Of a stretch of 5,729 nt of DNA, positions 1 through 5,729 are shown one piece after another. Under the pieces are notes generated by a model that had not been told where the DNA came from, ran no database searches, and saw only the letters and a program-made list of their open reading frames with translations. The position numbers and the translations under genes are program-made. The DNA is taken from assembly GCA_045642205.1 (NCBI GenBank), contig JAZUIK010000074.1, positions 1 to 5,729 on the forward strand, written 5' to 3'. This DNA comes from RUG760 sp045642205. Lineage in GTDB: Bacteria; Bacillota; Clostridia; Lachnospirales; Bianqueaceae. Position 1 is the first letter of the stretch. Every line of letters begins with the position of its first letter.

Positions 1-764
1 TGCAGGAATTGCAGACAGAGAGTCGTTTTGTCAACAGTTCCTTTATCATCGACTATGTCCGTATGATCAAGACAGAGGAAGAACAGGAAAAGATGATCCG
101 TTCTTCCAAGACCAATGATAAGGTCATGGAGCAGTTGATCCCCCTGGTCAACCAGGGATATGATGAACTGGAATTAAATGCCCTTTGTCGTAAACTGTAT
201 GAAGACAACGGATGCGAGGGTGTTTCCTTCGATCCTATCACAGCCTTTGCCTATAATGCGGCAGATCCCCATCATGGTGCAGATCATACCAAGGGTAAGT
301 ATGGCGACTGTGTCGTTCTGGATATCGGCGGCATGCAGGATGGATATGCTTCAGATATGACGAGAACCGTTTTCCTGGGTGAAGTCAGTGAAAGACAAAA
401 AGAGATCTATAACATCGTTCTGGAAGCGAACCTTAGGGGAATCGCTGCAGCGAAACCCGGAAACCGTATGTGTGATGTGGATCTGGCTGCCAGGAACTAT
501 ATCGAGTCCAAGGGTTATGGTAAGTACTTTACCCATCGTACCGGTCATTCCATCGGTAGAGAAGATCATGAATTTGGCGATGTATCCTCTGTTAATACCG
601 ATGTGATCCGCCCAGGTCAGTGCTTTTCCGTAGAACCGGGCATCTATCTTCCCGAAGAGGGAATCGGTGTCCGTATCGAAGATCTGGTACTGATCACGGA
701 AGATGGCTGCAAGGTGCTGAATGATTTTACCAAGGAGATCATCGTCCTTCCCTTTGAGAAGTAA
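1..764 (+). CDS. M24 family metallopeptidase (aminopeptidase P / Xaa-Pro dipeptidase type), 5' truncated
   Basis: This is a cytoplasmic metal-dependent peptidase of the creatinase/aminopeptidase P fold, which by family knowledge releases N-terminal residues next to proline or splits Xaa-Pro dipeptides. The reading frame is open to the left edge, so the TTG at 9 is an internal Leu codon rather than a start. About 253 residues remain; the usual N-terminal creatinase-like domain lies upstream of the window. Numbering from base 9, the five dinuclear-metal ligands of M24 are all visible: D105 (LDIGG), D116 (SDMTRTVF), H180 (TGHSIG), E209 (EPGIY) and E224 (RIEDL). H89 in a DPHHG motif and H187 in a DHE motif match the accessory active-site histidines. 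The enzyme therefore looks catalytically intact. It ends at TAA 762-764, with a hairpin just downstream. Exact substrate (aminopeptidase P versus prolidase) cannot be decided without the missing N-terminus. Confidence 0.92.
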   Translation, partial: QELQTESRFVNSSFIIDYVRMIKTEEEQEKMIRSSKTNDKVMEQLIPLVNQGYDELELNALCRKLYEDNGCEGVSFDPITAFAYNAADPHHGADHTKGKYGDCVVLDIGGMQDGYASDMTRTVFLGEVSERQKEIYNIVLEANLRGIAAAKPGNRMCDVDLAARNYIESKGYGKYFTHRTGHSIGREDHEFGDVSSVNTDVIRPGQCFSVEPGIYLPEEGIGVRIEDLVLITEDGCKVLNDFTKEIIVLPFEK

Positions 765-771
765 GATGACA

Positions 772-802
772 CCGGATCTCTGATCCAGGATCATTGATCC
801 GG
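772..802 (+). terminator. Strong hairpin after the M24 gene (possible weak terminator or RNA-stability element)
   Basis: Arms CCGGATC (772-778) and GATCCGG (796-802) pair perfectly over 7 bp. Inside them TGATC (781-785) and GATCA (789-793) form a further 5 bp around a CAG loop, with a 2x2 internal mismatch (TC opposite TT). No U-run follows: the next bases are GGATCTATGTG. Intrinsic termination is therefore doubtful. It could equally protect the 3' end of the upstream message or only attenuate read-through into the radical SAM gene that starts 43 bases later. Confidence 0.4.
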
Positions 803-845
803 GGATCTATGTGATCACAAATACTATATGAAATGAGAGAATCCT

Positions 846-1961
846 ATGAAGATTTCTAAACGAGATGCCTATACATGGATGAAGTTCTATGCGGAGATGC
901 CGGAAGATGAAGAATTGATGACATCCCACTATGATATCATCTATTCCGTTCTGGCACAGATCGAGGATGCGGTCAACGCACGCTGCGATGCCCTGAGAAA
1001 AGAGATCAAGGGGCTGAAGTCATTGGATATGCGCACCTATTATGTGGGTCCCGATGAGAAGTTCCCTGCAGGCTGTAAGTCCTGTCTGATGGGAAGTGGA
1101 CTTTCTGCGATCCGTAAGACCAACCGCTGCAATATCCAGTGTAAGTTCTGCTATAACTATGGTGAACTGGATGAACAGCTTCCCATCGGTGAGGGTATCT
1201 GGGAGATCGGTGATAATAAGTATTACGAAAGAGATCTGGATCTTTTGTTCCATATCCATAAGACACCCACCGGTGTTGCCTATGTTTATCTGGAACCTTT
1301 TATGGAGATCGAAAAGTATTACAGCATCATCCGTAAGTTCCATGAAAAGGGTGTTTACCAGCACATGTACACCAATGGTACCCTGGCAACGGAAGAAAAC
1401 CTGAAGGCTTTAGGAGAGGCAGGATTGGATGAACTTCGATTTAACCTGGGAGCCACCAACTGCAGTGACAGAGTCATCGAGAATATCGCTAAGGCAAAGC
1501 AGTATATTCCCAAGGTCGGAATCGAAACGCCCATGACACCGGAGTTCTACGAGTCCTTCTTCAAAAAGCAGGAGAAGATCCTTGGTACAGGTCTTGATTT
1601 CATCAATTGTGCGGAACTGCATCTGAATCCCAACAATATCCAGAATTACTATGGCGAGAACATGTATATGTGCCATCAGGGATATCTCTCACCTATCTGG
1701 AGCCATGAACTGACACTTAAGTTCATGAAGATCGCTGATGAAGAGGGATGGGATGTCTGTGTCCATGACTGTGACAACATGACCAAGTTTGCCCGTGGAC
1801 TGAACCAGACCCTGAAAGAGGGAAAGTGGTTCGGAGCTAACAATTTCGGTTGTGAGTTCCAGGGAATCCCTGTGGAAGCTTTTCTTCCTGTTCTTCAGGA
1901 TGAGTCCTTTACCTTCCTGGAAGAGGAAGCCATGGATTATGATTCCATGATGATCTATTAA
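846..1961 (+). CDS. Radical SAM protein of unknown substrate
   Basis: This is a complete 371-residue protein. The [4Fe-4S]/SAM motif C-x3-C-x2-C is at C95, C99 and C102 (RCNIQCKFCYN), so it should reductively cleave S-adenosylmethionine to a 5'-deoxyadenosyl radical; this is family knowledge. A barrel-like region follows to about residue 320, including YTNGT at 175-179, typical of a mid-barrel radical SAM strand. The usual GGEP motif appears only as YLEP (148-151). There are 12 cysteines; beyond the SAM triad they include a C77-x2-C80 pair just before the motif and C255, C276, C305, C309 and C336 in the C-terminal half, which could bind a second cluster (inference). The overall look recalls the uncharacterised 'pyruvate formate-lyase activating enzyme-related' group (COG2108-like), from memory only. 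No glycyl-radical enzyme or RiPP precursor is visible nearby. The ATG at 846 is preceded by a modest GAGAGA (835-840). No clear promoter is seen, so it may be read from the M24 gene; the next gene starts 50 bases after its stop. Confidence 0.9.
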   Translation: MKISKRDAYTWMKFYAEMPEDEELMTSHYDIIYSVLAQIEDAVNARCDALRKEIKGLKSLDMRTYYVGPDEKFPAGCKSCLMGSGLSAIRKTNRCNIQCKFCYNYGELDEQLPIGEGIWEIGDNKYYERDLDLLFHIHKTPTGVAYVYLEPFMEIEKYYSIIRKFHEKGVYQHMYTNGTLATEENLKALGEAGLDELRFNLGATNCSDRVIENIAKAKQYIPKVGIETPMTPEFYESFFKKQEKILGTGLDFINCAELHLNPNNIQNYYGENMYMCHQGYLSPIWSHELTLKFMKIADEEGWDVCVHDCDNMTKFARGLNQTLKEGKWFGANNFGCEFQGIPVEAFLPVLQDESFTFLEEEAMDYDSMMIY

Positions 1962-1995
1962 GTTCGTGATCTGTTTGTAGTGGACCTATCGATTC

Positions 1996-2003
1996 AAAGG
2001 AGG
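1996..2003 (+). promoter_or_regulatory. Strong ribosome binding site for the TIM-barrel gene
   Basis: AAAGGAGG lies 8 bases before the ATG at 2012 and is nearly a full match to the 16S anti-Shine-Dalgarno sequence. It fixes the start of the isomerase/epimerase gene and is much stronger than the site before the upstream radical SAM gene. Confidence 0.85.
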
Positions 2004-2011
2004 ACATCGCT

Positions 2012-2953
2012 ATGTTTAAGATTGCTGTACAGACCGGAGATCTGGATTATGATTTTGGACTCGACAATGCCTATCGAATGATCGCGGAAGCCGGCTTTGA
2101 TGCGGTGGATGCCAACATCGATCATCTGCAGTCCTATAAAGGGATCATCGAGAAGAAACTGGAAACTCCGTTTCATCCGACTACCTCGGAGAAAGAGATG
2201 CTGGAGTATTTTAAGCCCTGGAAGGAAGCAGCAAAGAAATATGGCCTGGATAACTACCAGGCTCATGCACCTTTCCCGTCTCTCCATACCTTTGATAAAG
2301 ACAAGGAGTGGAACGATCAGTTGATCGAAATGCTAAGAAGGACCATTATCGGGTGTGCCTCCATCGATTGTCATAATCTGATCATCCATCCCTTCTTTAT
2401 GGATTATGATCATCGCATGACAAGAGAAGAAGAGTGGAATGTGAATGTAGAAAGTTATTTGAAACTGGCAAAGACAGCCATCGATAACGATGTAACCATC
2501 CACCTTGAGAATATGTTCACCGGCAAAAAGGGTAAGCTCTATGCTGCTTGCTGCAACAATGGTCTGGAGGCAGCGCGTTATATCGATACGTTAAATGATG
2601 CTGCAGGTAAAAAGTGCTTTGCTTTCTGTCTGGATACGGGACATGCCCTGATCGCATCTCAGGATATCCGCCAGTTCATGTTGGATCTGGGAGATCGTCT
2701 TACCTGTTTCCATGTACACGATAATGACGGTGCATCCGATAATCATCAGGCTCCTTACTGGGGCAAACTGGACTGGGATGCTTTCACGGATGGACTTGCG
2801 ATGATCGGGTTTAACAAGACCCTCAGCTTTGAGACCTTCAATGCATGCAAGACCGTGAATAAGGAGCTGGTTCCTGAAACGCTGAAATATATTGCTTCCT
2901 GTGGAAGAATGTTTGATAAAACAGCAGAGAAAAAGAGAGCGGAACTGATCTGA
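2012..2953 (+). CDS. Sugar phosphate isomerase/epimerase family protein (xylose isomerase-like TIM barrel)
   Basis: This complete 313-residue protein matches the length of the xylose isomerase-like / AP endonuclease 2 superfamily. Members are soluble TIM barrels that bind a divalent metal and isomerise or epimerise sugars, sugar phosphates or cyclitols. The N-terminus (FKIAVQTGDL...AGFDAVD, to about residue 33) gives the first barrel strand and helix. Likely active-site residues in order are H85 (QAHAP), H126 (IIHP), E166 (HLEN), D208 and H211 (LDTGHA), H234/H236/D237 (FHVHDN), H245 and E274 (SFE); the glutamate, aspartate, histidine and final glutamate correspond to the usual metal set. WGKLDWDAF (250-258) matches the conserved segment after the HxHDN motif. 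The substrate cannot be assigned; no transporter or sugar kinase is adjacent. It follows the radical SAM gene by 50 bases with no terminator between, so the two are probably co-transcribed, and it is followed by a terminator. Confidence 0.88.
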   Translation: MFKIAVQTGDLDYDFGLDNAYRMIAEAGFDAVDANIDHLQSYKGIIEKKLETPFHPTTSEKEMLEYFKPWKEAAKKYGLDNYQAHAPFPSLHTFDKDKEWNDQLIEMLRRTIIGCASIDCHNLIIHPFFMDYDHRMTREEEWNVNVESYLKLAKTAIDNDVTIHLENMFTGKKGKLYAACCNNGLEAARYIDTLNDAAGKKCFAFCLDTGHALIASQDIRQFMLDLGDRLTCFHVHDNDGASDNHQAPYWGKLDWDAFTDGLAMIGFNKTLSFETFNACKTVNKELVPETLKYIASCGRMFDKTAEKKRAELI

Positions 2954-2982
2954 TATCCGACAGTTTTCCATTTGACTTAACG

Positions 2983-3019
2983 AAGGGCGACGGCTTAGAC
3001 CGCCGCTCTTTGTTTATTT
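2983..3019 (+). terminator. Intrinsic terminator after the isomerase/epimerase gene
   Basis: Arms at 2983-2993 and 3000-3010 form an 11-position stem with one G-U wobble and one A-C mismatch around a 6-base loop (CTTAGA). The stem is GC-rich near the loop and is followed by TGTTTATTT. It sits 29 bases past the stop codon and closes the left-hand gene group before the aspartate kinase promoter region. Confidence 0.75.
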
Positions 3020-3042
3020 CGCCAGTATGATTCCTTCCGGAA

Positions 3043-3072
3043 TTGATTTATTATTTTGAGAAACTCTATAAA
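3043..3072 (+). promoter_or_regulatory. Candidate sigma-A type promoter for the aspartate kinase gene
   Basis: TTGATT (3043-3048) and TATAAA (3067-3072) are separated by 18 bases in an AT-rich stretch, just downstream of the preceding terminator. This would start transcription near 3079 and give a leader of roughly 50 bases. The match is good but not perfect, and the call rests on sequence appearance only. Confidence 0.45.
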
Positions 3073-3079
3073 TTGTGTG

Positions 3080-3098
3080 TGACATGGATAAAGTGTCA
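3080..3098. repeat. Short inverted repeat in the aspartate kinase leader
   Basis: TGACA (3080-3084) and TGTCA (3094-3098) form a 5-bp dyad with a 9-base spacer, placed at or just after the predicted transcription start and about 20 bases before the ribosome site. It might be an operator or a small leader hairpin, but a dyad this short can easily arise by chance. Confidence 0.25.
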
Positions 3099-3116
3099 TG
3101 CTTGAGATAGGTACAC

Positions 3117-3122
3117 GAGGAG
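3117..3122 (+). promoter_or_regulatory. Ribosome binding site of the aspartate kinase gene
   Basis: GAGGAG lies 9 bases before the ATG at 3132. It supports that start, which also places the conserved KFGGSS motif at the expected N-terminal position. Confidence 0.75.
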
Positions 3123-3131
3123 CAAGAGTTC

Positions 3132-4445
3132 ATGCGTAAAGTAGTAAAGTTTGGTGGAAGTTCTCTGGCGAATGCAGAGCAGATCCGTAAAGTCGTTGAT
3201 ATTATCCACGCGGATGAGAGCAGAGTCTATGTGGTTCCGTCTGCGCCCGGAAAGCGCTTTTCCGGTGATACCAAGGTAACGGATATGCTCCTGGAAGCCT
3301 ATAGAAGAGCGACTGCAGGAGAAGATTATGTTGCTCAGGTAAAGGCCATTAAGGCTCGCTATGATGAGATCATTAATGATCTTGGGATCAAGGATTTTAA
3401 TCTGGACCATGATTTCCTTCTTCTGGAAGAGTGTTTGAGAGAAGAGCCTCAGAAAGACTATGCCGCTTCCAGAGGTGAGTATCTGAACGGTAAGATCATG
3501 GCTGCATACCTTGGATATGATTTTATCGATGCCAAGGATGTGATCTTCTTTAACAACGAAGGAAACCTGAATACCTATAAGACCTATAAGGTCATGGGCG
3601 AGGAACTCTCCAAACACGAAAAGGCTGTCATCCCCGGATTTTACGGAATGGGCAAGGATGGTCGTGTCAAGACCTTTTCCCGCGGAGGTTCCGATGTGAC
3701 CGGTTCCATCGTGGCACAGGCAACCAAGGCTGATGTGTATGAGAACTGGACGGATGTATCCGGATTTCTGGTGGCCGATCCCCGAATCGTGGAGAACCCC
3801 GCAGGTATCCGCTATATTACCTATCGTGAACTCAGAGAGCTTTCCTACATGGGAGCATCCGTACTCCATGAGGATGCGGTATTCCCCGTTTGCCACAGCG
3901 GTATTCCGATCCATATCTGCAATACCAATCGTCCTCAGGATGAAGGTACCTGGATCGTGGAGAGCACAGCGCAGAAGCCGGATTATGTGGTCACCGGTAT
4001 TGCAGGTAAGAAGGGCTTTTGTACCATGTTGATCACCAAGGCTATGATGAATGCAGAGATCGGTTTTGGCCGAAAGGTACTGCAGGCTTTGGAGGAGCAT
4101 AACATCTCCTTTGAGCATATGCCTACCGGAATCGATACCATGACGGTCATTGTCCATGAAGATGAGTTTATGGAGAAGGAACAGCAGGTAATCTCCACCA
4201 TCCATCGTCTGGCGGAGCCGGATGCAGTGGAGGTGGAAGCAGGTCTTGCTTTGATCGCTGTTGTTGGAAGAGGCATGAAGTCCTCCAAGGGTACGGCCGG
4301 CCGATTGTTTACCGCACTGGCAAAGTCCGATATCAATGTGCGTATGATCGACCAGGGATCTTCCGAGCTCAACATCATCATCGGTGTAGAGAATGATGAT
4401 TTCGAAGGAGCCATCAAAGCGATCTACGATGAGTTTATGCAGTAA
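3132..4445 (+). CDS. Aspartate kinase (aspartokinase), monofunctional
   Basis: It phosphorylates L-aspartate with ATP to give 4-phospho-aspartate, the first step to lysine/diaminopimelate, threonine and methionine; it acts in the cytoplasm. The complete 437-residue protein has an amino-acid-kinase domain at about 1-280 and two C-terminal ACT domains at about 295-350 and 372-437. Visible motifs are KFGGSS (6-11), SRGEYLNG (113-120), SRGGSD (183-188), NWTDVSGFLVADPR (205-218) and LSYMGASVLHEDAV (237-250). The second ACT repeat carries VVGRGM (377-382) and IDQGSSELNIIIGV (406-419), the usual effector-binding segment, so feedback control by lysine and/or threonine is likely; which one cannot be read off. 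The PSAPGKR...DTKVTD segment (36-51) resembles the Bacillus YclM-type enzyme (from memory). There is no fused homoserine dehydrogenase. It appears to be a single-gene unit with its own promoter and strong terminator. No lysine-riboswitch-sized leader fits in the 121 bases between the upstream stem and the start. Confidence 0.97.
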   Translation: MRKVVKFGGSSLANAEQIRKVVDIIHADESRVYVVPSAPGKRFSGDTKVTDMLLEAYRRATAGEDYVAQVKAIKARYDEIINDLGIKDFNLDHDFLLLEECLREEPQKDYAASRGEYLNGKIMAAYLGYDFIDAKDVIFFNNEGNLNTYKTYKVMGEELSKHEKAVIPGFYGMGKDGRVKTFSRGGSDVTGSIVAQATKADVYENWTDVSGFLVADPRIVENPAGIRYITYRELRELSYMGASVLHEDAVFPVCHSGIPIHICNTNRPQDEGTWIVESTAQKPDYVVTGIAGKKGFCTMLITKAMMNAEIGFGRKVLQALEEHNISFEHMPTGIDTMTVIVHEDEFMEKEQQVISTIHRLAEPDAVEVEAGLALIAVVGRGMKSSKGTAGRLFTALAKSDINVRMIDQGSSELNIIIGVENDDFEGAIKAIYDEFMQ

Positions 4446-4460
4446 AAGAGAATGAGATAT

Positions 4461-4503
4461 AACAGAAAGTCCTCAGGATCATTTCCTGAGGATTTTCTGT
4501 TTG
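4461..4503 (+). terminator. Strong intrinsic terminator of the aspartate kinase gene
   Basis: The arms at 4461-4477 and 4485-4501 pair over 17 positions, with a single G-U wobble, around the 7-base loop ATCATTT. The 3' arm contains TTTTCTGTT and so supplies the U-rich tail, while the A-rich 5' arm (ACAGAAA) makes the structure read in both directions. It starts 15 bases after the stop codon. Confidence 0.85.
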
Positions 4504-4550
4504 CAGTTATGTCGATACGCAGATGTGCTCTGACACTAAATGCGAATCAG

Positions 4551-4588
4551 AAGCAAAAGAAAGACCTCCGGGAGATCCCGGAGGTCTT
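4551..4588 (-). terminator. Intrinsic terminator of pckA (minus strand)
   Basis: AAGACCTCCGGG (4561-4572) and CCCGGAGGTCTT (4577-4588) are a perfect 12-bp GC-rich inverted repeat with a 4-base loop. Read on the minus strand, the stem is followed by TCTTTTGCTT (4560-4551), the U-rich tract expected for rho-independent termination. It begins 35 bases past the pckA stop. The plus-strand side has no U-run, so it serves pckA rather than the aspartate kinase gene. Confidence 0.88.
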
Positions 4589-4623
4589 GATCATCTTATA
4601 GAATATCGATCAGAGATCAGATA

Positions 4624-5729
4624 TTAGAGCTGAGGACCAGCAGCTACCAGAGCCTTACCAGCTTCGTTGGTGGTGTACTTAACGAAGTTCTTCTGGAAGC
4701 GAGCAGCCAGATCCTTTGCCTTCTCTTCCCAGGTAGCGGGATCAGCGTAGGTGTCACGAGGATCAAGGATTCCGGTGTCAACGCCGTTCAGCTCGGTGGG
4801 AACTTCGAAACCGAAGTAAGGAATGGTCTTGGTGGGAGCGGTCTGGATATCGCCGTTCAGGATAGCGTCGATAATACCACGGGTATCCTTAATGGAGATA
4901 CGCTTGCCGGTTCCGTTCCATCCGGTATTGACAAGGTAAGCCTTTGCACCGGACTTCTCCATCTTCTTAACAAGCTCTTCTGCATACTTGGTGGGATGCA
5001 GCTCCAGGAATGCCTGGCCGAAGCAAGCGGAGAAGGTGGGAGTGGGCTCAGTGATGCCGCGCTCGGTGCCGGCCAGCTTGGCAGTGAAGCCGGACAGGAA
5101 GTAGTACTGGCACTGTTCGGGCGTCAGGATGGACACGGGAGGCAGCACGCCGAAAGCATCAGCGGACAGGAAGATGACATTCTTGGCGGCCGGAGCGGAG
5201 GACACGGGACGCACAATGTTGTCAATGTGATTGATGGGGTAGGAAACGCGGGTGTTTTCGGTGACGGACTTGTCGGCGAAGTCGATCTTGCCGTTCTCAT
5301 CCAGGGTCACATTCTCCAGCAGCGCGTTGCGGCGGATGGCGTTGTAGATATCAGGCTCGGGATCCTTATCCAGGTTGATGACCTTGGCATAGCAGCCGCC
5401 CTCGAAATTGAACACGCCGTTGTCGTCCCAGCCATGCTCGTCGTCGCCGATCAGCAGGCGCTTGGGGTCGGTGGACAGGGTGGTCTTGCCGGTGCCGGAC
5501 AGGCCGAAGAAGACAGCGGTGTGTTCGCCGGTCATATCGGTGTTAGCAGAGCAGTGCATGGAAGCGATGCCCTTCAGCGGCAGGTAGTAGTTCATCATGG
5601 AGAACATGCCCTTCTTCATCTCGCCGCCGTACCAGGTGTTGATGATGACCTGCTCACGGCTGGTGATGTTGAACATGGCGGCCGTCTCGGAATGCAGGCC
5701 CAGTTCCTGATAGTTGGTCACCTTGGCCT
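4624..5729 (-). CDS. pckA: Phosphoenolpyruvate carboxykinase (ATP), 5' truncated
   Basis: It interconverts oxaloacetate plus ATP and PEP plus CO2 plus ADP in the cytoplasm; in fermentative anaerobes it often runs toward oxaloacetate. The frame is open to the right edge, so the GTG at 5721-5719 is an internal Val codon. About 368 residues remain of a family length near 530-540; the N-terminal third is outside the window. Numbering from 5721: WYGGEMKKGM (30-39) and MHCSAN (55-60) hold the metal- and substrate-binding Lys and His; GLSGTGKTTLS (73-83) is the P-loop; IGDDEHGW (91-98) carries the kinase-2 aspartates; NTRVSYPI (156-163) has the substrate-binding Arg; FLSGFTAKLAGTERG (208-222) and WNGTGKRISIKDTR (268-281) are further family blocks. 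The C-terminus (VAAGPQL) matches the usual end. The protein looks functional. Codon use changes sharply between about 5017 and 4950: the upstream part uses only GGC for glycine, the downstream part mixes GGT, GGA and GGC. It is convergent with the aspartate kinase gene and has its own terminator. Confidence 0.97.
   Translation of the reverse strand, partial: AKVTNYQELGLHSETAAMFNITSREQVIINTWYGGEMKKGMFSMMNYYLPLKGIASMHCSANTDMTGEHTAVFFGLSGTGKTTLSTDPKRLLIGDDEHGWDDNGVFNFEGGCYAKVINLDKDPEPDIYNAIRRNALLENVTLDENGKIDFADKSVTENTRVSYPINHIDNIVRPVSSAPAAKNVIFLSADAFGVLPPVSILTPEQCQYYFLSGFTAKLAGTERGITEPTPTFSACFGQAFLELHPTKYAEELVKKMEKSGAKAYLVNTGWNGTGKRISIKDTRGIIDAILNGDIQTAPTKTIPYFGFEVPTELNGVDTGILDPRDTYADPATWEEKAKDLAARFQKNFVKYTTNEAGKALVAAGPQL

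Noticed and set aside
351..794. A 147-codon minus-strand frame opposite the M24 peptidase gene
   Set aside because: It is antisense to conserved metal-binding motifs of a clear peptidase, has no family features and would start within the intergenic hairpin.
800..845. A dedicated promoter for the radical SAM gene
   Set aside because: TACTAT/TATATG near 822-830 is -10-like, but no -35 element sits at an acceptable spacing (the nearest TTGATC is 22 bases away), and the -10 would leave almost no room for transcription start and ribosome site.
3020..3131. Lysine riboswitch or T-box leader before the aspartate kinase gene
   Set aside because: Only about 110 bases lie between the upstream terminator and the start codon, too few for a lysine riboswitch. 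There is no T-box-like sequence, no second terminator hairpin, and the predicted leader is only about 50 bases.
3096..4205. A long open frame of 369 codons on the minus strand, antisense to the aspartate kinase gene
   Set aside because: It lies almost wholly inside a convincing aspartate kinase gene, its translation shows no recognisable motif or domain, and it overlaps the promoter/leader of that gene. It is a by-product of the codon bias of the real gene.
5719..5721. GTG as the true start of pckA, giving a short N-terminally truncated enzyme
   Set aside because: The frame stays open to the window edge, and the residues just upstream (Ala-Lys) match the conserved region of full-length PEP carboxykinase, so the gene simply continues beyond the window.
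1..5729. CRISPR arrays, insertion sequences, tRNA or rRNA genes
   Set aside because: No regularly spaced direct repeats, transposase-like reading frames, terminal inverted repeats or recognisable tRNA/rRNA segments were seen by reading both strands. The gaps are short and filled by terminators and leader signals.

Overview
The window looks like an ordinary chromosomal segment from a low-to-middle-GC Firmicute, most likely a Clostridia member of Lachnospiraceae type. This rests on the protein flavour (a clostridial-type aspartate kinase with a PSAPGKR...DTKVTD segment, an ATP-type PEP carboxykinase), strong AGGAGG-like ribosome sites and hairpin plus U-run terminators. The family assignment is inference; no rRNA or other marker gene is present.

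Layout, left to right. (1) Bases 1-764 (+): the C-terminal catalytic part of an M24 metallopeptidase (aminopeptidase P / Xaa-Pro dipeptidase type), cut by the left window edge. (2) 765-845: a short gap with a strong hairpin and an unusually dense, nearly 7-base-periodic run of GATC sites. (3) 846-1961 (+): a radical SAM protein of unknown substrate. (4) 2012-2953 (+): a sugar-phosphate isomerase/epimerase-like TIM-barrel protein, 50 bases downstream and probably co-transcribed with the radical SAM gene. A terminator follows at 2983-3019. (5) 3132-4445 (+): a complete aspartate kinase with its own likely promoter, closed by a strong terminator at 4461-4503. (6) 4624-5729 (-): the C-terminal two thirds of pckA, convergent with the aspartate kinase, with its own minus-strand terminator at 4551-4588; its 5' part lies beyond the right edge.

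How the genes relate. Aspartate kinase commits aspartate to the lysine/threonine/methionine branch. PEP carboxykinase interconverts oxaloacetate and PEP, so both sit near the oxaloacetate/aspartate node, but they are on opposite strands with separate terminators and there is no sign of shared control. The peptidase, radical SAM protein and TIM-barrel enzyme run in the same direction and may form one transcript, but no common pathway can be read from the sequence.

No clear new system is visible. The two points most worth following up are an abrupt codon-usage switch inside pckA (about 4950-5017), which suggests a recombination or assembly junction, and the uncharacterised radical SAM / TIM-barrel gene pair.
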